DNA from: Metallyticus violacea
Lineage: Eukaryota > Arthropoda > Insecta > Mantodea > Metallyticidae
Direction: 5' to 3'
NCBI GenBank assembly: GCA_030762175.1
Contig: CM060834.1
Location: forward strand, 66,879,501 to 66,943,500
Length of the DNA: 64,000 nt
Part shown: piece after piece, positions 34,764 through 48,350 of the stretch
Layout: each line of letters starts with the position of its first letter
Position numbering within the stretch: position 1 is the stretch's first letter
The notes under the pieces: model-generated
Seen by the model: the letters and a program-made list of their open reading frames with translations, nothing else
What the model was told of the DNA's origin: nothing
The model's database searches: none
Program-made: the position numbers and the translations under genes

Positions 34764-37700
34764 GAGATAACTGGTTCTCTTTCATTATACTAGTTTGATA
34801 GCCTCAGTAAAGCATATTATGCGCAAAGAATCTCGAAAAGAAAAAAAAATTTTTTCGAAGTTTGAAAACCTTGTTTTAATCACTTTTTTCCGTTCTTATT
34901 TGAGATTACTGGTTCTCTTTCATTATAGTAGTTTGATAGCCTCAGCAAAGCATATTATGCGCAAAGAATCTCGAAAAGAAAAAAATTTTTTTTCGAAATT
35001 TGGACACTTCGTTAGAATCACTTTTTTTCCGATCTTATTTGAGATAACTGGTTCTCTTTCATTATACTAGTTTGATAGCCTCAGCAAAGCATATTATGCG
35101 CAAAGAATCTCGAAAAGAAAAAAAATTTTTTTCTAAGTTTGGAAACTTCGTTAGAATCACTTTTTTTCCGTTCTTATTTGAGATAACTGGTTCTCTTTCA
35201 TTATACTAGTTTGATAGCCTCAGCAAAGCATATTATGCGCAAAGAATCTCGAAAAGAAAAAAAATTTTTTTCGAAGTTTGGAAACTTCGTTAGAATCACT
35301 TTTTTTCCGTTCTTATTTGAGATAACTGGTTCTCTTTCATTATACTAGTTTGATAGCCTCAGTAAAGCATATTATGCGCAAAGAATCTGGAAAAGAAAAA
35401 AAATTATTTTCGAAGTTTGGAAACTTCGTTAGAATCACTTTTTTTCCGTTCTTAATTGAGATAACTGGTTCTCTTTCATTATACTAGTTTGATAGCCTCA
35501 GTAAAGCATATTATGCGCAAAGAATCTCGAAAAGAAAAAAGTTTTTTTTTTGAAGTTTGGAAACTTCGTTTGAATCACTTTTTTTCCGTTCTTATTTGAG
35601 ATAACTGGTTCTCTTTCATTATACTAGTTTGATAGGCTCAGTAAAGCATATTATGCGCAAAGAATCTCGAAGAGAAAAAAAATTTTTTCGAAGTTTGGAA
35701 TCGTCGTTTGAATCACTTTTTTCCGTTCTTATTTGAGATTACTGGTTCTCTTTCATTATACTAGTTTGATAGCCTCAGCAAAGCATATTATGCGCAAAGA
35801 ATCTCGAAAAGAAAAAAAATTTTTTTCGAAGTTTGGACACTTCGTTAGAATCACTTTTTTTCCGATCTTATTTGAGATAACTGGTTCTCTTTCATTATAC
35901 TAGTTTGATAGCCTCAGCAAAGCATATTATGCGCAAACAATCTCGAAAAGAAAAAAAATTTTTTTCGAAGTTTGGAAACTTCGTTAGAATCACTTTTTTT
36001 CCGTTCTTATTTGAGATAACTGGTTCTCTTTCATTATACTAGTTTGATAGCCTCAGCAAAGCATATTATGCGCAAACAATCTCGAAAAGAAAAAAAATTT
36101 TTTTCGAAGTTTGGAAACTTCGTTAGAATCACTTTTTTTCCGTTCTTATTTGAGATAACTGGTTCTCTTTCATTATACTAGTTTGATAGCCTCAGTAAAG
36201 CATATTATGCGCAAAGAATCTGGAAAAGAAAAAAATTATTTTCGAAGTTTGGAAACTTCGTTAGAATCACTTTTTTTCCGTTCTTATTTGAGATAACTGG
36301 TTCTCTTTCATTATACTAGTTTGATAGCCTCAGTAAAGCATATTATGCGCAAAGAATCTCGAAAAGAAAAAAGTTTTTTTTCGAAGTTTGGAATCGTCGT
36401 TTGAATCACTTTTTTCCGTTCTTATTTGAGATTACTGGTTCTCTTTCATTATACTAGTTTGATAGCCTCAGCAAAGCATATTATGCGCAAAGAATCTCGA
36501 AAAGAAAAAAAGTTTTGTCGAAGTTTGGAAACTTCGTTAGAATCACTTTTTTTCCGTTCTTATTTGAGATAACTGGTTCTCTTTCATTATACTAGTTTGA
36601 TAGACTCAGTAAAGCATATTATGCGCAAAGAATCTCGAAAAGAAAAAAAATTTTTTTCGAAGTTTGGACACTTCGTTAGAATCACTTTTTTTCCGATCTT
36701 ATTTGAGATAACTGGTTCTCTTTCATTATACTAGTTTGATAGCCTCAGCAAAGCATATTATGCGCAAAGAATCTCGAAAAGAAAAAAAATTTTTTTCGAA
36801 GTTTGGAAACTTCGTTAGAATCACTTTTTTTTCCGTTCTTATGTGAGATAACTGGTTCTCTTTCCTTATACTAGTTTGATAACCTCAGAAAAGGATATTA
36901 TGCGCAAAGAATCTCGAAAAGAAAAAAGTTTTTTTTCGAAGTTTGGAAACTTCGTTTGAATCACTTTTTTTTTCCGTTCTTATTTGAGATAACTGGTTCT
37001 CTTTCATTATATTAGTTTGATAGCGTCAGTAAAGCATATTATGCGCAAAGAATCTCGAAAAGAAAAAAAATTTTTTTCGAAGTTTGGAAACGCCGTTTGA
37101 ATCACTTTTTCCGTTCTTATTTGAGATTACTGGTTCTCTTTCATTATAGTAGTTTGATAGACTCAGAAAAGCATATTATGCGCAAAGAATCTCGAAAAGA
37201 AAAAAGGTTTTTTCGAAGTTTGGAAACTTCTTTAGAATCACTTTTTTTCCGTTCTTATTTGAGATTACTGGTTCTCTTTCCATATACTAGTTTGATAACC
37301 TCAGAAAAGGATACTATGCGCAAAGAATCTCGAAAAGAAAAAAGTTTTTTTTCGAAGTTTTGAAACTTCGTTTGAATCACTTTTTTTTCCGTTCTTATTT
37401 GAGATAACTGGTTCTCTTTCATTATATTAGTTTGATAGCGTCAGTAAAGCATATTATGCGCAAAGAATCTGGAAAAGAAAAAAAAATTTTTTCGAAGTTT
37501 GGAAACTTCGTTAGAATCACTTTTTTCCATTCTTATTTGAGATAACTGGTTCTCTTTCATTATACTAGTTTGATAGCCTCAGTAAAGCATATTATGCGCA
37601 AAGAATCTCGAAAAGAAAAAAGTTTTTTTTCGAAGTTTGGAAACTTCTTTAGAATCACTTTTTTTCCGTTCTTATTTGAGATAACTGGTTCTCTTTCATT

Positions 37701-40700
37701 ATACTAGTTTGATAGCCTCAGTAAAGCATATTATGCGCAAAGAATCTGGAAAAGAAAAAAAATTATTTTCGAAGTTTGGAAACTTCGTTAGAATCACTTT
37801 TTTCCGTTCTTAATTGAGATAACTGGTTCTCTTTCATTATACTAGTTTGATAGCCTCAGGAAAGCATATTATGCGCAAAGAATCTCGAAAAGAAAAAAGT
37901 TTTTTTTTGAAGTTTGGAAACTTCGTTAGAATCACTTTTTTTCCGTTCTTATTTGAGATAACTGGTTCTCTTTCATTATACTAGTTTGATAGGCTCAGTA
38001 AAGCATATTATGCGCAAAGAATCTCGAAAAGAAAAAAAATTTTTTCGAAGTTTGGAATCGTCGTTTGAATCACTTTTTTCCGTTCTTATTTGAGATTACT
38101 GGTTCTCTTTCATTATACTAGTTTGATAGCCTCAGCAATGCATATTATGCGCAAAGAATCTCGAAAAGAAAAAAAATTTTTTTCGAAGTTTGGAAACTTC
38201 GTTAGAATCACTTTTTTTCCGTTCATATTTGAGATAACTGGTTATCTTTCATTATACTAGTTTGATAGCCTCAGTAAAGCATATTATGCGCAAAGAATCT
38301 CGAAAAGAAAAAAATTTTTTTTCGAAGTTTGGAAACGTCGTTTGAATCACTTTTTTCCGTTCTTATTTGAGATTACTGGTTCTCTTTCATTATAGTAGTT
38401 TGATAGCCTCAGAAAAGCATATTATGCGCAAAGAAATTCGAAAAGAAAAAAGTTTTTTTTTGAAGTTTGGAAACTTCGTTTGAATCACTTTTTTTCCGTT
38501 CTTATTTGAGATAACTGGTTCTCTTTCATTATACTAGTTTGATAGGCTCAGTAAAGCATATTATGCGCAAAGAATCTCGAAAAGAAAAAAAATTTTTTCG
38601 AAGTTTGGAATCGTCGTTTGAATCACTTTTTTCCGTTCTTATTTGAGATTACTGGTTCTCTTTCATTATACTAGTTTGATAGCCTCAGCAAAGCATATTA
38701 TGCGCAAAGAATCTCGAAAAGAAAAAAATTTTTTTCGAAGTTTGGAAACTTCGTTAGAATCACTTTTTTTCCGTTCTTATTTGAGATAACTGGTTATCTT
38801 TCATTATACTAGTTTGATAGCCTCAGTAAAGCATATTATGCGCAAAGAATCTCGAAAAGAAAAAAAATTTTTTTCGAAGTTTGGAAAAGTCGTTTGAATC
38901 ACTTTTTTCCGTTCTTATTTGAGATTACTGGTTCTCTTTCATTATAGTAGTTTGATAGCCTCAGAAAAGCATATTATGCGCAAAGAAATTCGAAAAGAAA
39001 AAAGTTTTTTTTTGAAGTTTGGAAACTTCGTTTGAATCACTTTTTTTCCGTTCTTATTTGAGATAACTGGTTCTCTTTCATTATACTAGGTTTGATAGGC
39101 TCAGTAAAGCATATTATGCGCAAAGAATCTCGAAAAGAAAAAAAATTTTTTCGAAGTTTGGAATCGTTGTTTGAATCACTTTTTTCCGATCTTATTTGAG
39201 ATTACTGGTTCTCTTTCATTATACTAGTTTGATAGCCTCAGCAAAGCATATTATGCGCAAAGAATCTCGAAAAGAAAAAAAAATTTTTTCGAAGTTTGAA
39301 ACTTCGTTAGAATCACTTTTTTTCCGTTCCTATTTGAGATAACTGGTTCTCTTTCATTATACTAGTTTGATAGCCTCAGTAAAGCATATTATGCGCAAAG
39401 AATCTCGAAAAGAAAAAAATTCTTTTTCGAAGTTTGGAAACGTTGTTTTAATCACTTTTTTCCGTTCTTATTTGAGATTACTGGTTCTCTTTCATTATAG
39501 TAGTTTGATAGCCTCAGAAAAGCAAATTATGCACAAAGAATCTCGAAAAGAAAAAAAAATTTTTTCGAAGTTTGGACACTTCGTTAGAATCACTTTTTTT
39601 CCGATCTTATTTGAGATAACTGGTTCTCTTTCATTATACTAGTTTGATAGCCTCTGCAAAGCATATTATGCGCAAAGAATCTCGAAAAGAAAAAAAATTT
39701 TTTTCGAAGTTTGGAAACTTCGTTAGAATGACTTTTTTTCCGTTCTTATTTGAGATAACTGGTTCTCTTTCATTATACTAGTATGATAGCCTCAGTAAAG
39801 CATATTATGCGCAAAGAATCTGGAAAAGAAAAAAAATTATTTTCGAAGTTTGGAAACTTCGTTAGAATCACTTTTTTTCCGTTCTTAATTGAGATAACTG
39901 GTTCTCTTTCATTATACTAGTTTGATAGCCTCAGTAAAGCATATTATGCGCAAAGAATCTCGAAAAGAAAAATTTTTTTTTTTGAAGTTTGGAAACTTCG
40001 TTTGAATCACTTTTTTTCCGTTCTTATTTGAGATAACTGGTTCTCTTTCATTATAGTAGTTTGATAGGCTCAGTAAAGCATATTATGCGCAAAGAATATC
40101 GAAAAGAAAAAAAATTTTTTCGAAGTTTGGAATCGTCGATTGAATCACTTTTTTCCGTTCTTATTTGAGATTATTGGTTCTCTTTCATTATACTAGTTTG
40201 ATAGCCTCAGCAAAGCATATTATGCGCAAAGAATCTCGAAAAGAAAAAAAATTTTTTTCGAAGTTTGGAAACTTCGTTAGAATCACTTTTTTTCCGTTCT
40301 TATTTGAGATAACTGGTTCTCTTTCATTATACTAGTTTGATAGCCTCAGTAAAGCATATTATGGGCAAAGAATCTCGAAAAGAAAAAAATTTTTTTTCGA
40401 AGTTTGGAAACGTTGTTTTAATCACTTTTTTCCGTTCTTATTTGAGATTACTGGTTCTCTTTCATTATAGTAGTTTGATAGCCTCAGAAAAGCATATTAT
40501 GCACAAAGAATCTCGAAAAGAAAAAAAAATTTTTTCGAAGTTTAGACACTTCGTTAGAATCACTTTTATTCCGATCTTATTTGAGATAACTGGTTCTCTT
40601 TCATTATACTAGTTTGATAGCCTCAGCAAAGCATATTATGCGCAAAGAATCTCGAAAAGAAAAAAAATTTTTTTCGAAGTTTGGAAACTTCGTTAGAATC

Positions 40701-42482
40701 ACTTTTTTTCCGTTCTTATTTGAGATAACTGGTTCTCTTTCATTATACTAGTTTGATAGCCTCAGCAAAGCATATTATGCGCAAAGAATCTCGAAAAGAA
40801 AAAAAATTTTTTTCGAAGTTTGGAAACTTCGTTTATTTCACTTTTTTTCCGTTCTTATTTGAGATAACTGGTTCTCTTTCATTATACTAGTTTGATAGCC
40901 TCAGTAAAGCATATTATGCGGAAAGAATCTGGAAAAGAAAAAAAATTATTTTCGAAGTTTGGAAACTTCGTTAGAATCACTTTTTTTATGTTCTTAATTG
41001 AGATAACTGGTTCTCTTTCATTATACTAGTTTGATAGCCTCAGTAAAGCATATTATGCGCAAAGAATCTCGAAAAGAAAAAGTTTTTTTTGAAGTTTGGA
41101 AACTTCGTTTGAATCACTTTTTTTCCGTTCTTATTTGAGATAACTGGTTCTCCTTCATTATACTAGTTTGATAGGCTTAGTAAAGCATATTATGCGCAAA
41201 GAATCTCGAAAAGAAAAAAAAATTTTTCGAAGTTTGGAATCGTCGTTTGAATCACTTTTTTCCGTTCTTATTTGAGATTACTGGTTCTCTTTCATTATAC
41301 TAGTTTGATAGCCTCAGCAAAGCATATTATGCGCAAAGAATCTCGAAAAGAAAAAAATTTTTTTCGAAGTTTGGAAACTTCGTTAGAATCACTTTTTTTT
41401 CCGTTCTTATTTGAGATAACTGGTTCTCTTTCATTATACTAGTTTGATAGCCTCAGTAAAGCATATTATGCGCAAAGAATCTCGAAAAGAAAAAAAATTT
41501 TTTTCGAAGTTTGGAAACGTCGTTTTAATCACTTTTTTCCGTTCTTATTTGAAATTACTGGTTCTCTTTCATTATAGTAGTTTGATAGCCTCAGAAAAGC
41601 ATATTATGCACAAAGAATCTCGAAAAGAAAAAAAATTTTTTTCGAAGTTTGGACACTTCGTTAGAATCACTTTTTTTCCGATCTTATTTGAGATAACTGG
41701 TTCTCTTTCATTATACTAGTTTGATAGCCTCAGCAAAGCATATTATGCGCAAAGAATCTCGAAAAGAAAAAAAATTTTTTTCGAAGTTTGGAAACTTCGT
41801 TAGAATCACTTTTTTTCCGTTCTTATTTGAGATAACTGGTTCTCTTTCATTATACTAGTTTGATAGCCTCAGCAAAGCATATAATGCGCAAAGAATCTCG
41901 AAAAGAAAAAAAATTCTTTTCGAAGTTTGGAAACTTCGTTAGAATCACTTTTTTTGCGTTCTTATTTGAGATAATTGGTTCTCTTTCATTATACTAGTTT
42001 GATAGGCTCAGTAAAGCATATTATGCGCAAAGAATCTCGAAAAGAAAAAAATTTTTTTTCGAAGTTTGGAAACTTTGTTTGAATGACTTTTTCCGTTCTT
42101 ATTTGAGATAACTGGTTCTCTTTCATTATACTAGTTTGATAGCCTCAGTAAAGCATATTATGCGCAAAGAATATGGAAAAGAAAAAAAATTTTTTTCGAA
42201 GTTTGGAAACATCGTTAGAATCACTTTTTTTCCGTTCTTATGTGAGATAACTGGTTCTCTTTCCATATACTAGTTTGATAACCTCAGAAAATGATATTAT
42301 GCGCAAAGAATCTCGAAAAAGAAAAAAGTTTTTTTTCGAAGTTTGGAAACTTCGTTTGAATCACTTTTTTTTCCGTTCTTATTTGAGATAACTGGTTCTC
42401 TTTCATTATACTAGTTTGATAGCCTCAGAAAAGCATATTATGCGCAAAGAATCTGGAAAAGAAAAAAAATTATTTTCGAAGT
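34723..42482 (+). repeat. 7.8-kb tandem duplication, copy 2 (56 monomers)
   Basis: Second copy of the 52-56-monomer unit, shifted by 7203 at its left end and about 7760 at its right end. Both copies lack the GATAGCATCAG monomer present at about 5300, 7236, 19985 and 23998, and both have GCGTTC for CCGTTC (about 34195/41955), which supports common descent. Changes specific to this copy include ATGGGCAAAG near 40362, GTTTAGACACTT near 40541, TTTTTATGTTC near 40986 and an extra G in TACTAGGTTTG near 39087. Past 42482 the order continues as in the 1523-bp block, as expected if copy 2 keeps the original right flank. Confidence 0.9.
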
Positions 42483-42937
42483 TTGGAAACTTCGTTAGAA
42501 TCACTTTTTTCCGTTCTTAATTGAGATAACTGGTTCTCTTTCATTATACCAGTTTGATAGCCTCAGTAAAGCATATTATGCGCAAAGAATCTCGAAAAGA
42601 AAAAAGTTTTTTTTTGAAGTTTGGAAACTTCGTTAGAATCACTTTTTTTCCGTTCTTATTTGAGATAACTGGTTCTCTTTCATTATACTAGTTTGATAGG
42701 CTCAGTAAAGCATATTATGCGCAAAGAATGTCGAAAAGAAAAAAAATTTTTTCGAAGTTTGGAATCGTCGTTTGAATCACTTTTTTCCGTTCTTATTTGA
42801 GATTACTGGTTCTCTTTCATTATACTAGTTTGATAGCCTCAGAAAAGCATATTATGCGCAAAGAATCTCGAAAAGAAAAAAATTTTTTTTCGAAGTTTGG
42901 AAACTTCGTTAGAATCACTTTTTTTCCGTTCTTATTT
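42483..42937 (+). repeat. Satellite segment parallel to 10622-11076
   Basis: Offset 31861 holds through TATACCAG (near 42546) and the GATAGGCTCAG and CAGAAAAG monomers. The order then switches to the TCATTAATCTAG cassette at about 42938 instead of continuing into the CAGTAAAG monomer of 11077, which marks another block junction. Confidence 0.78.
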
Positions 42938-43769
42938 GAGATAACTGGTTCTCTTTCATTATACTAGTTTGATAGCCTCAGCAAAGAATATTATGCGCAA
43001 AGAATCTCGAAAAGAAAAAAAATTTTTTTCGAAGTTTGGAAACTTCGTTAGAATCACTTTTTTTCCGTTCTTATTTGAGATAACTGGTTCTCTTTCATTA
43101 TACTAGTTTGATAGCCTCAGTAAAGCACATTATGCGCAAAGAATCTGGAAAAGAAAAAAAATTTTTTTCGAAGTTTTGAAACTTCGTTAGAATCACTTTC
43201 TTTCCGTTCTTATTTGAGATAACTGGTTCTCTTTCATTATACTGGTTTGATAGCCTCAGTAAAGCACATTATGCTCAAAGAATCTCGAAAAGAAAAAAAA
43301 TTTTTTTCGAAGTTTGGAAACGTCGTTTGAATCACTTTTTTCCGTTCTTATTTGAGATTACTGCTTCTCTTTCATTATAGTAGTTTGATAGCCTCAGAAA
43401 AGCATATTATGCTCAAAGAATCTCGAAAAGAAAAAAAATTTTTTTCGAAGTTTGGAAACGTCGTTTGAATCACTTTCTTCCGTTCTTATTTGAGATTACT
43501 GGTTCTATTTCATTATAGTAGAATGATAGCCTCAGAAAAGCATATTATGCACAAAGAATATCGAAAAGAAAAAAAATTTTTTTGGAAGTTTGGAAACTTC
43601 GTTAGAATCACTTTTATTCCGTTCTTATTTGAGATAACTGGTTCTCTTTCATTATACTAGTTTGATAGCCTCAGCAAAGCATATTATGCATAAAGAATGT
43701 CGAAAAGAAAAAAGTTTTTTTGCGAAGTTTGGAAACTTCGTTAGAATCACTTTTTTTCCGTTCTTATTT

Positions 43770-43907
43770 GAGATAACTGGTTCTCTTTCATTAATCTAGT
43801 TTGATAGCCTCAGTAAAGCATATTATGCGCAAAGAATCTCGAAAAGAAAAAAAATTTTTTTCGAAGTTTGAAAACCTTGTTTTAATCACTTTTTTCCGTT
43901 CTTATTT
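43770..43907 (+). repeat. TCATTAATCTAG marker monomer, copy 6
   Basis: Shares the AAAGAATGTCG / TTTTTTTGCG neighbour and TATACTGGTTTG with copies 4 and 5, so these three form a subfamily. Confidence 0.9.
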
Positions 43908-45158
43908 GAGATTACTGGTTCTCTTTCATTATAGTAGTTTGATAGCCTCAGAAAAGCATATTATGCGCAAAGAATCTCGAAAAGAAAAAAATTTTTTTTC
44001 GAAGTTTGGACACTTCGTTAGAATCACTTTTTTTCCGATCTTATTTGAGATAACTGGTTCTCTTTCATTATACTAGTTTGATAGCCTCAGCAAAGCATAT
44101 TATGCGCAAAGAATCTCGAAAAGAAAAAAAATTTTTTTCGAAGTTTGGAAACTTCGTTAGAATCACTTTTTTTCCGTTCTTATTTGAGATAACTGGTTCT
44201 CTTTCATTATACTAGTTTGATAGCCTCAGCAAAGCATATTATTGCGCAAAGAATCTCGAAAAGAAAAAAAATTTTTTTCGAAGTTTGGAAACTTCGTTAG
44301 AATCACTTTTTTTCCGTTCTTATTTGAGATAACTGGTTCTCTTTCATTATACTAGTTTGATACCCTCAGTAAAGCATATTATGCGCAAAGAATCTGGAAA
44401 AGAAAAAAAATTATTTTCGAAGTTTGGAAACTTCGTTAGAATCACTTTTTTTCCGTTCTTAATTGAGATAACTGGTTCTCTTTCATTATACTAGTTTGAT
44501 AGCCTCAGTAAAGCATATTATGCACAAAGAATCTCGAAAAGAAAAAAAATTTTTTTCGAAGTTTGGACACTTCGTTAGAATCACTTTTTTTCCGATCTTA
44601 TTTGAGATAACTGGTTCTCTTTCATTATACTAGTTTGATAGCCTCAGCAAAGCATATTATGCGCAAAGAATCTCGAAAAGAAAAAAAATTTTTTTCGAAG
44701 TTTGGAAACTTCGTTAGAATCACTTTTTTTCCGTTCTTATTTGAGATAACTGGTTCTCTTTCATTATACTAGTTTGATAGCCTCAGCAAAGCATATTATG
44801 CGCAAAGAATCTCGAAAAGAAAAAAAATTTTTTTCGAAGTTTGGAAACTTCGTTAGAATCACTTTTTTTCCGTTCTTATTTGAGATAGCTGATTCTCTTT
44901 CATTATACTAGTTTGATAGCCTCAGTAAAGCATATTATGCGCAAAGAATCTGGAAAAGAAAAAAATTATTTTCGAAGTTTGGAAACTTCGTTAGAATCAC
45001 TTTTTTTCCGTTCTTATTTGAGATAACTGGTACTCTTTCATTATACTAGTTTGATAGCCTCAGTAAAGCATATTATGCGCAAAGAATCTCGAAAAGAAAA
45101 AAGTTTTTTTTTGAAGTTTGGAAACTTCGTTTGAATCACTTTTTTTCCGTTCTTATTT

Positions 45159-45296
45159 GAGATAACTGGTTCTCTTTCATTATACTAGTTTGATAGGCTC
45201 AGTAAAGCATATTATGCGCAAAGAATCTCGAAAAGAAAAAAAATTTTTTCGAAGTTTGGAAACTTCGTTAGAATCACTTTTTTTCCGTTCTTATTT
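45159..45296 (+). repeat. Hybrid GATAGGCTCAG monomer
   Basis: GATAGGCTCAG monomers with A8-T6 normally continue GGAATCGTCGTTTGAATC. This one continues GGAAACTTCGTTAGAATC with seven Ts, as majority-class monomers do. The switch lies in the dyad around CGAAGTTTGGAA. Confidence 0.75.
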
Positions 45297-45860
45297 GAGA
45301 TAACTGGTTCTCTTTCATTATACTAGTTTGATAGCCTCAGTAAAGCATATTATGCGCAAAGAATCTCGAAAAGAAAAAAAATTTTTTTCGAAGTTTGGAA
45401 ACGTCGTTTTAATCACTTTTTTCCGTTCTTATTTGAGATTACTGGTTCTCTTTCATTATAGTAGTTTGATAGCCTCAGAAAAGCATATTATGCACAAAGA
45501 ATCTCGAAAAGAAAAAAAATTTTTTTCGAAGTTTGGACACTTCGTTAGAATCACTTTTTTTCCGATCTTATTTGAGATAACTGGTTCTCTTTCATTATAC
45601 TAGTTTGATAGCCTCAGCAAAGCATATTATGCGCAAAGAATCTCGAAAAGAAAAAAAATTTTTTTCGAAGTTTGGAAACTTCGTTAGAATCACTTTTTTT
45701 CCGTTCTTATGTGAGATAACTGGTTCTCTTTCCTTATACTAGTTTGATAACCTCAGAAAAGGATATTATGCGCAAAGAATCTCGAAAAGAAAAAAGTTTT
45801 TTTTCGAAGTTTGGAAACTTCGTTTGAATCACTTTTTTTTCCGTTATTATTTGAGATAAC

Positions 45861-48350
45861 TGGTTCTCTTTCATTATATTAGTTTGATAGCGTCAGTAAA
45901 GCATATTATGCGCAAAGAATCTGGAAAAGAAAAAAAAATTTTTTCGAAGTTTGGAAACTTCGTTAGAATCACTTTTTTCCGTTCTTATTTGAGATAACTG
46001 GTTCTCTTTCATTATACTAGTTTGATAGCCTCAGTAAAGCATATTATGCGCAAAGAATCTCGAAAAGAAAAAAAATTTTTTTCGAAGTTTGGAAACGTCG
46101 TTTGAATCACTTTTTCCGTTCTTATTTGAGATTACTGGTTCTCTTTCATTATAGTAGTTTGATAGACTCAGAAAAGCATATTATGCGCAAAGAATCTCGA
46201 AAAGAAAAAAGGTTTTTTCGAAGTTTGGAAACTTCTTTAGAATCACTTTTTTTCCGTTCTTATTTGAGATTACTGGTTCTCTTTCCATATACTAGTTTGA
46301 TAACCTCAGAAAAGGATACTATGCGCAAAGAATCTCGAAAAGAAAAAAGTTTTTTTTCGAAGTTTTGAAACTTCGTTTGAATCACTTTTTTTTCCGTTCT
46401 TATTTGAGATAATTGGTTCTCTTTCATTATATTAGTTTGATAGCGTCAGTAAAGCATATTATGCGCAAAGAATCTGGAAAAGAAAAAAAAATTTTTTCGA
46501 AGTTTGGAAACTTCGTTAGAATCACTTTTTTCCATTCTTATTTGAGATAACTGGTTCTCTTTCATTATACTAGTTTGATAGCCTCAGTAAAGCATATTAT
46601 GCGCAAAGAATCTCGAAAAGAAAAAAGTTTTTTTTCGAAGTTTGGAAACTTCTTTAGAATCACTTTTTTTCCGTTCTTATTTGAGATAACTGGTTCTCTT
46701 TCATTATACTAGTTTGATAGCCTCAGTAAAGCATATTATGCGCAAAGAATCTGGAAAAGAAAAAAAATTATTTTCGAAGTTTGGAAACTTCGTTAGAATC
46801 ACTTTTTTCCGTTCTTAATTGAGATAACTGGTTCTCTTTCATTATACTAGTTTGATAGCCTCAGTAAAGCATATTATGCGCAAAGAATCTCGAAAAGAAA
46901 AAAGTTTTTTTTTGAAGTTTGGAAACTTCGTTAGAATCACTTTTTTTCCGTTCTTATTTGAGATAACTGGTTCTCTTTCATTATACTAGTTTGATAGGCT
47001 CAGTAAAGCATATTATGCGCAAAGAATCTCGAAAAGAAAAAAAATTTTTTCGAAGTTTGGAATCGTCGTTTGAATCACTTTTTTCCGTTCTTATTTGAGA
47101 TTACTGGTTCTCTTTCATTATACTAGTTTGATAGCCTCAGCAAAGCATATTATGCGCAAAGAATCTCGAAAAGAAAAAAAATTTTTTTCGAAGTTTGGAA
47201 ACTTCGTTAGAATCACTTTTTTTCCGTTCTTATTTGAGATAACTGGTTATCTTTCATTATACTAGTTTGATAGCCTCATAAAGCATATTATGCGCAAAGA
47301 ATCTCGAAAAGAAAAAAAATTTTTTTCGAAGTTTCGAAACGTCGTTTGAATCACTTTTTTCCGTTCTTATTTGAGATTACTGGTTCTCTTTCATTATAGT
47401 AGTTTGATAGCCTCAGAAAAGCATATTATGCACAAAGAATCTCGAAAAGAAAAAAAATTTTTTTCGAAGTTTGGACACTTCGTTAGAATCACTTTTTTTC
47501 CGATCTAATTTGAAATAACTGATTCTCTTTCATTATACTAGTTTGATAGCCTCAGCAAAGCATATTATGCGCAAAGAATCTCGAAAAGAAAAAAAATTTT
47601 TTCGAAGTTTGGAAACTTCGTTAGAATCACTTTTTTTCCGTTCTTATTTGAGATAACTGGTTCTCTTTCATTATACTAGTTTGATAGCCTCAGCAAAGAA
47701 CATTATGCGCAAAGAATCTCGAAAAGAAAAAAAAATTTTTTCGAAGTTTGGAAACTTCGTTAGAATCACTTTTTTTCCGTTCTTATTTGAGATAACTGGT
47801 TCTCTTTCATTATACTAGTTTGATAGGCTCAGTAAAGCATATTATGCGCAAAGAATCTCGAAAAGAAAAAAAATTTTTTTCGCAGTTTGGAAACTTTGTT
47901 TGAATGACTTTTTTTCCGTTCTTATTTGAGATAACTGGTTCTCTTTCATTATACTAGTTTGATAGCCTCAGTAAAGCATATTATGCGCAAAGAATATGGA
48001 AAAGAAAAAAAGTTTTTTTTCGAAGTTTGGAAACTTCGTTTGAATCACTTTTTTTCCGTTCTTATTTGAGATAACTGGTTCTCTTTCATTATACTAGTTT
48101 GATAGCCTCAGCAAATCATATTATGCATAAAGAATCTCGAAAAGAAAAAAGTTTTTTTTCGAAGTTTGGAAACTTCGTTTGAATCACTTTTTTTCCGTTC
48201 TTATTTGAGATAACTGGTTCTCTTTCATTATACTAGTTTGATAGCCTCAGTAAAGCATATTATGCCCAAAGAATTTGAAAAGAAAAAAAATTTTTTTCGA
48301 AGTTTGGAAACTTCATTAGAATCACTTTTTTCCGTTCTTATTCGAGATAA
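45861..48350 (+). repeat. 2491-bp duplication (18 monomers), copy 1
   Basis: Markers shared with copy 2 at offset 2491: TATATTAG with GATAGCGTCAG, GATAGACTCAGAAAAG with AAAAAGGTTTTTTCG (about 46164/48655), CGCAGTTTGG (47881, recurring near 50373), ATGCCCAAAGAATTTG and TTATTCGAG. This copy has a one-base loss in GATAGCCTCATAAAG (near 47275) and GTTTCGAAACG (near 47333). It also has one monomer, with CAGCAAATCAT and ATGCATAAAG near 48112, that copy 2 lacks. Confidence 0.85.

Larger units (their letters stand above)
42938..45860 (+). repeat. Mixed block with TCATTAATCTAG cassette and diverged monomers
   Basis: The left third (42938-44046) is a copy of the cassette at 21471-22579 at offset 21467, sharing TATACTGGTTTG and AAAGAATGTCG. 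The remainder is a patchwork. Single-copy oddities are ATTATTGCGCAAAG with an inserted T (near 44240), GATACCCTCAG (near 44361), GATAGCTGATTC (near 44884) and GGTACTC (near 45030). A hybrid monomer lies at 45159-45296. From about 44950 onward the order matches about 57830 onward, at offset 12880 and then, past a one-monomer indel, 12741. Confidence 0.78.
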
